Positions 1 through 6,292 of a stretch of DNA of 13,494 nucleotides are shown here, piece after piece. Below the pieces are notes generated by a model that searched no databases, had not been told where the DNA came from, and saw only the letters and a program-made list of their open reading frames with translations. Each line of letters begins with the position of its first letter. Within the stretch, counting starts at the first letter, position 1. Source of the stretch: Selenomonadaceae bacterium (GTDB taxonomy: Bacteria; Bacillota; Negativicutes; Selenomonadales; Selenomonadaceae); NCBI GenBank assembly GCA_017484235.1, contig JAFUTM010000138.1, positions 1 through 13,494 on the forward strand. The letters run 5' to 3'. Both the position numbers and the translations under genes were made by a program.

Positions 1-1355
1 GGTATAGATATTCAATGAGGCGTAAACATTTAGAAGTTGTGCAGCATATGGCATACACCGATGCGCGGTACAATTTGCCGAATTTAGTGTGGCTGGAAAG
101 CATAATGCCGCAATTGTTTGAAGATATGAAATTAAATCGCTCAACTAAAAAAGTATATGTGGCCATTCTTGCAATGGAGAGAAAAGCTGCAGTTGTTGAG
201 CGTTATGGTGAGGAATTATTAATTCAGCATATGCGTAATATGGCAGCTAATTTGAGCAAAAATAAATGGGCACTGCGAACGGCGGCCGGTATAGATGCTG
301 GACATTTGATTTGCATTTGTCAGGCTGATACTGACTCTCAAATACGCGAATTTTTAACTGATGCATTGCCGGAATATAGTTATATTGAAACGAAGGATTC
401 TAAAATATGGCTGCACATGAGGGCTGGTATTTGTGAATATAAATCAAGTGATAAATCCGTTCGTCAAGTCGTTGAAAAAGCCAACATTGCCTGCCATGAG
501 CCGTCAAACAGCGATGTGCAGGTCTTTGATGATAAGATTCAGGAAAATCTGACTTTGCAGCACAAAATTGAGGGCAGTATGGAAAAAGCTCTTAAAGACG
601 GTGAGTTTAAAGCGTGGTATCAGCCTAAGTATGACATTAAGACGCGGCGTATAATCGGTGCTGAGGCACTTGTCCGCTGGATCAGTCCAGAACTCGGATT
701 TATGCCGCCTGGTAAGTTCATACCGCTTTTTGAACAGAATGGTTTCATCATACCGGTTGATTATTCACTTTTAGAGCAGGCCTTCCAACTCCAGAAGAGC
801 CGGCTTGCTGAAGGTAAAGAGGTTGTACCCATTTCAGTCAATCAGTCGCGTCTCCATATGACGGAAGAAGGCTACCTTGATAAAATTAAGGCTATTATTG
901 ATAAATATGATCTGTCTCCAACTGGTCTTATTGAGTTAGAAGTGACGGAAACGGTATTCGGTGATTTCGACCAAAAGACGAATCAAAAACGGGCAGCTGA
1001 CATTATCAGTAAACTGCACGAGATGGGCTTTACTATCTCTGTCGACGACTTTGGCAGCGGCTATTCTTCCTTTATGATGTTAAATTATCTGCCAATGGAC
1101 GTGATGAAAATTGATAGATCCCTCTTGAACGCTTCAGATGATTCTAAACGTATGCGTGATATTTTAGCCAACGTAATAAGTCTTGGCAGGGCGCTCCATA
1201 TGCAGGTCATTTGTGAAGGTATTGAAACCAAAGAGCAAGAACAGCTTTTGCTGGAGTTAGGCTGCCAATATGGTCAAGGCTTTTTGAATGCAAAGCCGAT
1301 GCCGGTGGACGATTTTATTAAATTCTTTGAAAAACGCAATGCCGAAGTCGCATAA
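1..1355 (+). CDS. EAL-domain c-di-GMP phosphodiesterase with degenerate GGDEF domain (5' partial)
   Basis: Probably hydrolyses cyclic di-GMP to pGpG. Residues are counted from the ATG at 15. Residues ~10-165 resemble a GGDEF domain (opening TDARYNLPN, 15-23), but the GGDEF signature is replaced by a GIDAG-like stretch near 92-96, so cyclase activity is unlikely. Residues ~185-437 form an EAL domain with its catalytic set intact: EAL 217-219, N276 (SVNQSR), E309 (ELEVTET), DDFG 344-347, K365 (MKIDR), E401 (CEGIE) and Q421 (YGQG). By family knowledge this predicts an active, metal-dependent phosphodiesterase. The frame stays open to the left edge and no ribosome binding site precedes the ATG at 15, so that ATG is probably internal. 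The missing N-terminus may hold a membrane or sensory region (inference). A repeat element follows the stop directly. Confidence 0.88.
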   Translation, partial: YRYSMRRKHLEVVQHMAYTDARYNLPNLVWLESIMPQLFEDMKLNRSTKKVYVAILAMERKAAVVERYGEELLIQHMRNMAANLSKNKWALRTAAGIDAGHLICICQADTDSQIREFLTDALPEYSYIETKDSKIWLHMRAGICEYKSSDKSVRQVVEKANIACHEPSNSDVQVFDDKIQENLTLQHKIEGSMEKALKDGEFKAWYQPKYDIKTRRIIGAEALVRWISPELGFMPPGKFIPLFEQNGFIIPVDYSLLEQAFQLQKSRLAEGKEVVPISVNQSRLHMTEEGYLDKIKAIIDKYDLSPTGLIELEVTETVFGDFDQKTNQKRAADIISKLHEMGFTISVDDFGSGYSSFMMLNYLPMDVMKIDRSLLNASDDSKRMRDILANVISLGRALHMQVICEGIETKEQEQLLLELGCQYGQGFLNAKPMPVDDFIKFFEKRNAEVA

Positions 1356-1464
1356 TTAATTAGGAATGACGAATGAGGAATGAGGAATTTTTTAATTCTT
1401 AATGCATAATTCGTATTTCGTAATTGAAATAATTCAGTATTCATAATTCCTAATTCATAATTAA
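1356..1464. repeat. Palindromic heptad-repeat element, copy 1
   Basis: Two inverted arms, 1356-1389 and 1431-1464, are complementary at 26 of 34 positions. Each is built from GAATNNN units every 7 bases. Between them lies a 33-base core (1394-1426) that matches the core of the element at 7279-7385 at 27 of 33 positions, in the same orientation. The element starts right after the EAL-gene stop. It could fold into a long imperfect hairpin in RNA or act as a mobile non-coding repeat; it has no coding capacity. The function is unknown. A further heptad-like stretch just outside the right arm (1468-1476) provides GAGG upstream of plsY. Confidence 0.7.
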
Positions 1465-1485
1465 CTTAATGAGGAATGGTGATTA

Positions 1486-2061
1486 ATGTTAGCAGTAGTT
1501 TTGATTATTTGTTATCTGATTGGTGCAATACCAAACGGATTGATATTCGGTAAACTTTTGTGGAATGTAGACCTGCGTCAACACGGAAGCGGCAACATCG
1601 GCGCAACGAACGCCTGGCGCACAATTGGCAAAACTGCCGGATTATTAATATTTGCGCTGGATTTCTTAAAAGGTGCTCTCAGTGTTTGGATTGCCTCTGT
1701 TGTTGTAATGACACCAACTTCAATGATTGCCGCCGGTTTAATTGCAATAATTGGCCATATGTTTCCAATATATTTAAAATTTCGCGGCGGTAAAGGTGTT
1801 GCAACTGGTTTAGGCGTAATCGCAATGTTGATGCCTAAAGCCACGATAATTGTATTTATCACGTGGCTTGTAATCGTTTTGTCAACTCGTTACGTTTCTC
1901 TTGGCTCAGTGGTTGCTGCAGCCTTCGTGCCAATCTTAGCATTTGCTTTCGATTATCCACTTGAGATATTCGCCTTTGGAGTAGCGGCCGCTACGTTTAT
2001 TATACTTCAACATCGAGGCAATATAATTCGTCTGATAAACGGTAATGAGAATAAAATTTAA
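1486..2061 (+). CDS. plsY: Acyl-phosphate:glycerol-3-phosphate acyltransferase PlsY
   Basis: Integral membrane enzyme that transfers an acyl group from acyl-phosphate to glycerol-3-phosphate, the first step of phospholipid synthesis in most Bacillota; its acyl donor is made by PlsX. The 191-residue length is normal for the family. The three conserved cytoplasmic motifs are visible: GSGNIGATN (34-42), the glycine-rich FRGGKGVATG (99-108) and HRGNI (176-180). Hydrophobic segments near 1-22, 50-72, 80-97, 112-132 and 138-174 fit a five-segment topology. The ATG at 1486 follows a weak GGTG and, further up, GAGG. The next gene starts 24 bases after the stop, so the two are probably cotranscribed. 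No plsX is in the window. Confidence 0.95.
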   Translation: MLAVVLIICYLIGAIPNGLIFGKLLWNVDLRQHGSGNIGATNAWRTIGKTAGLLIFALDFLKGALSVWIASVVVMTPTSMIAAGLIAIIGHMFPIYLKFRGGKGVATGLGVIAMLMPKATIIVFITWLVIVLSTRYVSLGSVVAAAFVPILAFAFDYPLEIFAFGVAAATFIILQHRGNIIRLINGNENKI

Positions 2062-2085
2062 TTTATCAATACAGGAGGTTTTTTT

Positions 2086-2802
2086 GTGAAGAACTCAGCA
2101 ATATGGATTTTAACTTTTATTATGATGGTGGTGATAAACATGTCTTCAGTAAATGCAGCTGACGAAGAAAAATTTCCAACTGTCTCCATAAGAGGTGAAG
2201 GTACAATTGAAGTTGCGCCAGATCGAGCGACTATTTCAATTAGTGTGCAAACTCAGGATAAAGATGCTTCTCGTGCTCAGGTTGCCAACGCCAAAGCCGC
2301 ACAAGATGTAATAAACTCTATTGTCGCGCTTGGTGTTGATAGAAAATATATTCATACCAGTGATTACAGCTTCAGACCAACTTATCGACAAGAAGAAAAT
2401 CGCCGCAACGAAATAAACGGTTATGTCGTAAATAATACCGTTTACGTTGTTCTGGATAATCTTGAGCTGGTTGGCAAAGTTATTGATGCTTCACTTTCTA
2501 ACGGTGCAAATAATATTAACTCATTGGATTTTGGCGTTAAAGATCGCAAAAAGTTACAAGATGATGCACTTATTCTGGCGATTCGAGATGCCCGCCAAAG
2601 AGCTGATCTTGTTGCGCGTGAGCTTGGCAGAACAGTTATTGGTATTCAAGATATCTCTGTTAATACAGGTTCCGTTGATATGATGCGTGCAAACAGCAAA
2701 GCCTATGCTATGATAGAGTCTGCTGATTATGCAACGCCAATTGAAGCCGGTACGCTGTCCTGCTCAGCATCTGTTAATATTACTTTTATTTTGAGCAAGT
2801 GA
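2086..2802 (+). CDS. Secreted SIMPL-domain (DUF541) protein
   Basis: A 238-residue exported protein of the SIMPL/DUF541 family, whose members include E. coli YggE and periplasmic BP26. The family has been linked to stress protection, but no biochemical activity is assigned and none is claimed here. Residues 1-24 form a signal peptide with a hydrophobic core (about 5-18) and likely cleavage after VNA, before ADEEK. The mature protein opens with VSIRGEGTIEVAPDRAT, the typical start of the domain, which fills the rest. The start is GTG at 2086, seven bases after a perfect AGGAGG (2073-2078). It lies 24 bases downstream of plsY, probably in the same transcript. No convincing terminator follows; the downstream gap is AT-rich. 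Confidence 0.88.
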   Translation: MKNSAIWILTFIMMVVINMSSVNAADEEKFPTVSIRGEGTIEVAPDRATISISVQTQDKDASRAQVANAKAAQDVINSIVALGVDRKYIHTSDYSFRPTYRQEENRRNEINGYVVNNTVYVVLDNLELVGKVIDASLSNGANNINSLDFGVKDRKKLQDDALILAIRDARQRADLVARELGRTVIGIQDISVNTGSVDMMRANSKAYAMIESADYATPIEAGTLSCSASVNITFILSK

Positions 2803-2864
2803 TCTGATATTATTTAGTAGACCATAAAAATCTGGATAATAATACTAAAAATAAAAAAATACTA

Positions 2865-2893
2865 TTGCAATGCGGTTTTTAACGTGTTAGAAT
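2865..2893 (+). promoter_or_regulatory. Putative sigma-A-type promoter of the yjfB-like gene
   Basis: TTGCAA (2865-2870), a 17-base spacer and TAGAAT (2888-2893) lie about 48 bases before the ATG at 2941. Both hexamers are close to consensus. B. subtilis yjfB is reported to be a SigD motility-regulon gene, but I do not see a clear SigD-type site here. Confidence 0.5.
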
Positions 2894-2940
2894 AACATTA
2901 GAACTTAAATGTTTAATCTTTATGTAAGGAGCTGATTAAT

Positions 2941-3117
2941 ATGGATATGAGTATTGCAGCAATGTCAGTCGGAATGCATCAGGCTGAACTGTGGCAGAAC
3001 ATTGGTATTGAAGTGCTAAAAAAAGCTATGGATGCCGATACGGAGATGATTGAAGAAGCTCTTGACATTGGCAGTTTAGACCCTGCTCTTGGCAATAATG
3101 TTGATATTTCCGTATAA
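2941..3117 (+). CDS. YjfB-family putative motility protein (58 aa)
   Basis: A small ORF of 58 codons, preceded by AAGGAG about 10 bases before the ATG. The protein begins MDMSIAAMSVGMHQAELWQ, continues with an amphipathic helix of the IEVLKKAMD type (residues 23-31) and ends LDPALGNNVDISV. The short N-terminal helix, the V-(L/M)KKA(M/L)D core and a C-terminal LDP-LG-N-DI-V signature match my recollection of the YjfB family (Pfam 'putative motility protein'). Its B. subtilis member belongs to the motility regulon, but its molecular role is unknown. There are no membrane segments, cysteines or signal peptide. It sits alone between the SIMPL gene and hup with its own promoter-like site. The family call rests on the pattern of conserved positions, not a search. 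Confidence 0.75.
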   Translation: MDMSIAAMSVGMHQAELWQNIGIEVLKKAMDADTEMIEEALDIGSLDPALGNNVDISV

Positions 3118-3132
3118 ATTGGTAAAAAACAC

Positions 3133-3161
3133 TTGATTTTTATTAAAAAGTCTGTTATACT
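3133..3161 (+). promoter_or_regulatory. Putative distal promoter upstream of hup (P1)
   Basis: TTGATT (3133-3138), a 17-base spacer and TATACT (3156-3161). It lies in the 197-base gap before hup. The left arm of the palindrome at 3157-3180 overlaps its -10 box. Confidence 0.5.
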
Positions 3162-3180
3162 GTCTTTTCGTTGACAGTAT
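3157..3180. promoter_or_regulatory. 8-bp inverted repeat within the hup promoter region (candidate operator)
   Basis: The perfect arms ATACTGTC (3157-3164) and GACAGTAT (3173-3180) flank an 8-base loop. The left arm overlaps the -10 box of P1. A TTGACA (3171-3176) lies across the right arm and could serve as a further -35 element, with TAAAAT 19 bases on. The position suits a repressor or autoregulatory site. There is no T run, so a terminator is unlikely. No regulator is identified. Confidence 0.4.
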
Positions 3181-3217
3181 TATAACTGCGGTCAGTAAAA
3201 TATTTGTTATAAAGGTC

Positions 3218-3246
3218 TTGACAATAGCTGATATATCGGTTATAAC
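3218..3246 (+). promoter_or_regulatory. Strong sigma-A-type promoter of hup (P2)
   Basis: Perfect TTGACA (3218-3223), a 17-base spacer and TATAAC (3241-3246), about 70 bases before the hup ATG. It is the best promoter match in the plus-strand half and suits an abundant DNA-packing protein. The leader from about 3253 to 3300 is AT-rich and ends in TGGAGG at 3301-3306. Confidence 0.7.
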
Positions 3247-3314
3247 TAATGAAGAAAATCTAACTTTAGATATTTAATGCTGATACAGCAATTAATTTTT
3301 TGGAGGTAGTTTAA

Positions 3315-3590
3315 ATGACCAAAACAGAATTGGCGGCAAATGTCGCAGAAAAATCCGGTATTACCAGAAAAGAAGCCGATCAAGTATTGAACGCGCTTTT
3401 TGAAACAATTAAGCAAGCACTGGTTGAAGGTGACAAAGTTCAGATTATTGGTTTTGGCACATTTGAAAACAGAGCTCGCAGTGCAAGAAAGGGTCGCAAC
3501 CCTCAGACTGGTGCAGAAATTGACATTCCTGCATCCAAACTGCCGTCATTTAAAGCTGGCAAAGCTTTAAAAGAAGCTGTAAATCCATAA
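3315..3590 (+). CDS. hup: DNA-binding protein HU
   Basis: Nucleoid-associated protein that binds and bends DNA without strong sequence preference as a homodimer. The 91-residue length is standard. The N-terminal helical dimerisation part (1-45) is followed by the family signature: GFGTFE (46-51), the DNA-intercalating beta-arm with RNPQTG (61-66, Pro63 at the tip), and a C-terminal helix after FKAGKALK (79-86). Only one HU-type gene is in the window and no IHF-specific features are seen. The ATG at 3315 follows GGAGG by 8 bases. Upstream lie at least two promoter-like sites; downstream a strong hairpin (3649-3691) separates it from the Sir2-like gene. It appears monocistronic. Confidence 0.97.
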   Translation: MTKTELAANVAEKSGITRKEADQVLNALFETIKQALVEGDKVQIIGFGTFENRARSARKGRNPQTGAEIDIPASKLPSFKAGKALKEAVNP

Positions 3591-3603
3591 AATTTTAACA
3601 CAC

Positions 3604-3645
3604 GAGTCGATCGATTTATGTTTGCGACTCTATTGCATTTTTATT
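3604..3645 (+). terminator. Weak hairpin after hup, possible first terminator
   Basis: GAGTCG (3604-3609) pairs with CGACTC (3625-3630) around a 15-base loop, followed after a few bases by a five-T run (3638-3642). The stem is short and the T run is displaced, so it is a weak candidate beside the stronger hairpin just downstream. Confidence 0.35.
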
Positions 3646-3648
3646 CAT

Positions 3649-3694
3649 AATAAAACCTTCAGTCGGTAATTGTCTAACTGAAGGTTTTATTTGT
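3649..3694 (+). terminator. Intrinsic terminator between hup and the Sir2-like gene
   Basis: Perfect 15-bp stem: AATAAAACCTTCAGT (3649-3663) pairs with 3677-3691 around a 13-base loop, ending in TTTTATTTG. The symmetric A/T flanks could work on both strands, but on the plus strand it ends the hup transcript. It stands only about 44 bases before the next ATG and so also restricts where that gene's promoter can lie. Confidence 0.8.
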
Positions 3695-3734
3695 ATTTAA
3701 TCATTAAAATATTTTTATTGGGAGTAAAAAAATA

Positions 3735-4565
3735 ATGGATAATTTACAAAAAGCTATAGATACCATTAAATCATCTAAAACGATATTGATCGGCGCCGGT
3801 GCCGGTTTATCCACTTCTGCCGGATATACTTACAGCGGTGAGCGATTTGAAAAGTATTTTGCTGATTTTGAGGCTGAATATGGTTTTCACGATATGTACA
3901 GCGGCGGCTTTTATCCATATGAGACTGAAGAAGAGTTTTGGGCTTATTGGAGCCGTAACATAATGTGTAATCGTTATGACCAGCCTGAAAGTGAATTACA
4001 TAAAAATTTGTTAAAATTAGTTGCCGACAAAGATTATTTTGTGTTGACGACTAATGTAGATCATCTGTTTCAAAATAATGGTTTTGACAAATTAAGACTT
4101 TTCTATACACAGGGCGATTATGGTCTTTTACAATGTGCTACGCCTTGTCACAATAAAACTTATGATAATGAAGAACTTATACATAAAATGGTTGCTGAGC
4201 AGTCTAATATGCGTGTGCCAACGGAATTGATTCCTAAATGTCCAAAATGCGGCGGCAAAATGACCACAAACCTTAGAGCCGATGATAAATTTGTTGAAGA
4301 TGCCGGCTGGCACCAGGCTTCTTATCGTTATAAAAAGTTTTTGAGCCGTCACATTGATGATGAGATTGTATTATTAGAATTGGGCGTTGGAGGCAATACA
4401 CCAGGAATTATTAAATATCCGTTCTGGCAAATGACTGCTGACAATCCTCGTGCAACTTACATATGCATAAATAAAGGTGAAGCTGTCGCACCAAAACAAA
4501 TTTCTGAACAAAGTATCTGCATAAACGGTGATATTGGAGAAATTTTACTTCAAATGATAGACTAA
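3735..4565 (+). CDS. Sir2-fold NAD-dependent protein, SirTM-like (probable protein ADP-ribosyltransferase)
   Basis: A 276-residue sirtuin-fold protein. The NAD-binding motif GAGAGLSTSAG (20-30), TTNVDHLF (105-112) and a structural zinc site (C134, C138, C169, C172) are present. The catalytic HG of deacylating sirtuins is instead QG (Q126-G127), and the usual PDFR after the Gly-rich loop is replaced by TYSG (32-35). The spacing N107-Q126-R181 equals that of the N118-Q137-R192 set that I recall for streptococcal SirTM, an enzyme that ADP-ribosylates lipoylated GcvH-L. I infer ADP-ribosyl transfer rather than deacetylation. No macrodomain, GcvH-L or lipoate ligase gene lies beside it, unlike the described SirTM operons, so the substrate is unknown. 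The ATG at 3735 follows GGGAG about 10 bases upstream. No clear promoter is seen; TTGTCT-18-TATTTA across the preceding hairpin is weak. Confidence 0.8.
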   Translation: MDNLQKAIDTIKSSKTILIGAGAGLSTSAGYTYSGERFEKYFADFEAEYGFHDMYSGGFYPYETEEEFWAYWSRNIMCNRYDQPESELHKNLLKLVADKDYFVLTTNVDHLFQNNGFDKLRLFYTQGDYGLLQCATPCHNKTYDNEELIHKMVAEQSNMRVPTELIPKCPKCGGKMTTNLRADDKFVEDAGWHQASYRYKKFLSRHIDDEIVLLELGVGGNTPGIIKYPFWQMTADNPRATYICINKGEAVAPKQISEQSICINGDIGEILLQMID

Positions 4566-4576
4566 AAATTACATAC

Positions 4577-4605
4577 AAAAAAGCAGGGTTTAATTTTGCC
4601 CTGCT
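4577..4605 (-). terminator. Terminator of rpmE at a convergent junction
   Basis: AGCAGGG (4582-4588) pairs with CCCTGCT (4599-4605) around a 10-base loop. Read on the minus strand it is followed by six T, a classical intrinsic terminator for rpmE. Outer arms AAATTACA and TGTAATTT extend the symmetry. On the plus strand it may also help stop the Sir2-like transcript, although the T run is poor on that side. Confidence 0.85.
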
Positions 4606-4624
4606 CTGTAATTTAAGTAAAATT

Positions 4625-4825
4625 TTATTTTTTAGCATAACGCTTGTTGAACTTCTCAATACGACCGCCAGCCTTAACATCACGCTGACGACCAGTAAAG
4701 AATGGATGGCATTTGGAGCAAACGTCCACACGAAGTTCTTTTTTAGTTGAACCAGTTTTAAATGTATTTCCACAACCACAAGTTACAGTTGCTTCAAAAT
4801 ATTTTGGATGAATTCCTTCTTTCAC
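4625..4825 (-). CDS. rpmE: 50S ribosomal protein L31, zinc-binding type
   Basis: Component of the large subunit and of the inter-subunit bridge region. I start it at the GTG at 4825, which gives a 66-residue protein opening MKEGIHPKY, the usual L31 N-terminus, with GAGGTG six bases upstream. The more distal in-frame GTG at 4834 would make GAGGTG part of the coding region and leave the start without a ribosome binding site. Four cysteines (C16, C18, C36, C39, as CGC and CSKC) mark the zinc-containing form. By family knowledge this form can be replaced by a Cys-less paralogue under zinc shortage; no paralogue is in the window. It lies downstream of the deacetylase on the same strand, but about 120 bases away and with its own possible promoter. 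Confidence 0.95.
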   Translation of the reverse strand: MKEGIHPKYFEATVTCGCGNTFKTGSTKKELRVDVCSKCHPFFTGRQRDVKAGGRIEKFNKRYAKK

Positions 4826-4858
4826 AGTAAACACCTCACTTACAATAGAATTTATATC

Positions 4859-4888
4859 ATTATATGTATCTTCATTGACACAACATAA
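4859..4888 (-). promoter_or_regulatory. Possible rpmE promoter
   Basis: On the minus strand a perfect TATAAT (4859-4864) is preceded, after 18 bases, by TTATGT (4883-4888). The -10 box is good and the -35 box is poor. It lies about 35 bases before the GTG start of rpmE. Confidence 0.35.
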
Positions 4889-4945
4889 CTATTTTACAAC
4901 TTAAATTCGATTTATGCAAGTATTATTGCAAATATTATTATAAAT

Positions 4946-5785
4946 TTATCTTTTTATCCAGCCAAACGATTCAAAACTTTGACGATACTCAATGCGTTCA
5001 AAAAAAGATTTCATCGTGTTCTCAGTCTGGAAAATCGGCACACGCTCAAGAGCATAAATGTTGCTGCCCTTGTCGACGTTGCCGTATTTTATTGTATATG
5101 CCGCCTTATAGCCAACGTCCTTAGAAATATTAGCAATATGCAGATTGTAAGTACCAGTCGGATAAGCAAAATAATCAATAGCGTGTCCTAGATTTTCTTC
5201 AAGCAGCATCTTTGAATTGAGCAATTCTGCCCGAATTTCATCATCAGGCAGCTCTTCTAACGCACGATGATTAAGTGTATGAGATTGAACAGTTATTCCA
5301 TTTTGTTCCATTTCTCTAAGTTGATTCCAATTCATATAATTTGGATTATTACCAGTAAAACCTGGAACAATGAAAACTGTTGCTTTCATACCATACTTTT
5401 TGAGAATGGGCAGCGCATTATTGTAATTATCAATATAGCCGTCATCAAAGGTAATCAACACAGGCTTTTCCGGCAAAGATAGATTGCCTTCTATGCCTTC
5501 ATAAAGTTCATCTGGCGTAATTGTTGTATATCCATTGTTACTCAAGTACGCCATTTGTTCATCAAAAATGGCAACTGGAATAGAAAGTGCTGTAAATTTA
5601 TTGTCAACTTGATGATAATTTAAAACGAGAATATTAGGACCATAGGCAATTTCATCAATTGTTTTAACTGGTGACGACGGTGTCTCTGCATTTAATCTAG
5701 GCGTCTCATTCGGAATCATAAACAAGGTTGCAGTCACTGTTACAACTATCATAAATATCAAAGATACAATAACTTTTTTAGTCAA
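4946..5785 (-). CDS. Membrane-anchored polysaccharide deacetylase (CE4, PgaB/IcaB-like)
   Basis: A 279-residue carbohydrate esterase family 4 protein. Residues 5-23 are a hydrophobic signal or anchor segment after MTKK, so the enzyme acts outside the cytoplasmic membrane. The domain carries LNYHQV (55-60), TFDDGY (112-117, with the catalytic base and metal-binding Asp), SHTLNH (168-173, the metal-binding His pair) and FAYPTG (206-211). The LNYH...FDDGY layout resembles poly-N-acetylglucosamine N-deacetylases such as IcaB and PgaB, but the substrate (exopolysaccharide or peptidoglycan) cannot be fixed from sequence. No glycosyltransferase or biofilm operon adjoins it. The start is TTG at 5785, eight bases after AGGAGG. 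A weak TTGACT-17-TTAAAA promoter (5818-5846) lies between it and the rplQ terminator, so it is probably independent of the ribosomal operon. Confidence 0.88.
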   Translation of the reverse strand: MTKKVIVSLIFMIVVTVTATLFMIPNETPRLNAETPSSPVKTIDEIAYGPNILVLNYHQVDNKFTALSIPVAIFDEQMAYLSNNGYTTITPDELYEGIEGNLSLPEKPVLITFDDGYIDNYNNALPILKKYGMKATVFIVPGFTGNNPNYMNWNQLREMEQNGITVQSHTLNHRALEELPDDEIRAELLNSKMLLEENLGHAIDYFAYPTGTYNLHIANISKDVGYKAAYTIKYGNVDKGSNIYALERVPIFQTENTMKSFFERIEYRQSFESFGWIKR

Positions 5786-5857
5786 TAATCCAGCCTCCTA
5801 AAATAAAGTATAATTAATTTTAACACTGGATTCCGGTTTTAGTCAAATGATATAAAT

Positions 5858-5905
5858 AAAAAAATATTAACTGCCATTTACTTAGTGTGACAATTAATAT
5901 TTTTT
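5858..5905 (-). terminator. Terminator of the rpmJ-rplQ operon
   Basis: AAAAAATATTAA and its complement (5859-5870 and 5894-5905) form a 12-bp stem. It extends inward by six more pairs, two of them G-U, around an 11-base loop. On the minus strand the descending arm ends in seven T. It lies just past the rplQ stop and ends the ribosomal cluster. Confidence 0.8.
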
Positions 5906-5921
5906 ACGCGATAATTACAAT

Positions 5922-6260
5922 TTATACAAGCTCAATCAAAACCATTGGAGCTCCGTCGCCGCGACGCGGGCTAAGTTTCACAATTCGCGTATAACCGCTG
6001 TTACGTTCTTTATATTTATCAGAGATTTCTTCAAATAATTTATGGACAACACCAACATCAGCAATCTGAGCAATTGCCTGACGTCTTGCGTGCAAATCAC
6101 CGCGTTTAGCAAGAGTAATCATCTTTTCCGCAAATTTACGAAGTTCTTTAGCACGTGCTTCTGTTGTCTCAATACGTTCATGAGTGAAAAATGCAGCAAG
6201 CAGACTTTTAATCATAGCTTTTCTTGCGCCAGAGTTTCTGCTAAGTCTTCTATAGCTCAT
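5922..6260 (-). CDS. rplQ: 50S ribosomal protein L17
   Basis: Large-subunit protein near the exit tunnel. The 112-residue length fits the short bacterial form. It opens MSYRRLSRNSGARKAM, contains the conserved THERIETTEARAKELR (27-42) and ends with the RRGDGAPMVLIEL block (99-111). The ATG at 6260 follows AGGTG. It lies 32 bases after rpoA, the usual last pair of the alpha operon, and is followed by a strong terminator. The ecfA/ecfT/truA/rplM/rpsI genes that often follow it in Bacillota are not here. Confidence 0.98.
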   Translation of the reverse strand: MSYRRLSRNSGARKAMIKSLLAAFFTHERIETTEARAKELRKFAEKMITLAKRGDLHARRQAIAQIADVGVVHKLFEEISDKYKERNSGYTRIVKLSPRRGDGAPMVLIELV

Positions 6261-6292
6261 CTATATCACCTGCTTTCAATAAAAATAGATTT

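Noticed and set aside
1356..1464. CRISPR array or tandem-repeat locus
   Set aside because: The units are 7 bases long, arranged in inverted arms with no spacers, and there are no cas genes. A palindromic dispersed repeat fits better.
1578..1862. 94-codon minus-strand frame inside plsY
   Set aside because: It is antisense to a well supported membrane protein gene, with no ribosome binding site or family resemblance.
2803..2864. Terminator after the SIMPL gene
   Set aside because: Only weak AT-rich complementarity (TATTATT with AATAATA) with no following T run.
4411..4779. 122-codon minus-strand frame across the convergent junction
   Set aside because: It overlaps both the Sir2-like gene and rpmE and contains the rpmE terminator; both neighbours have clear family motifs.
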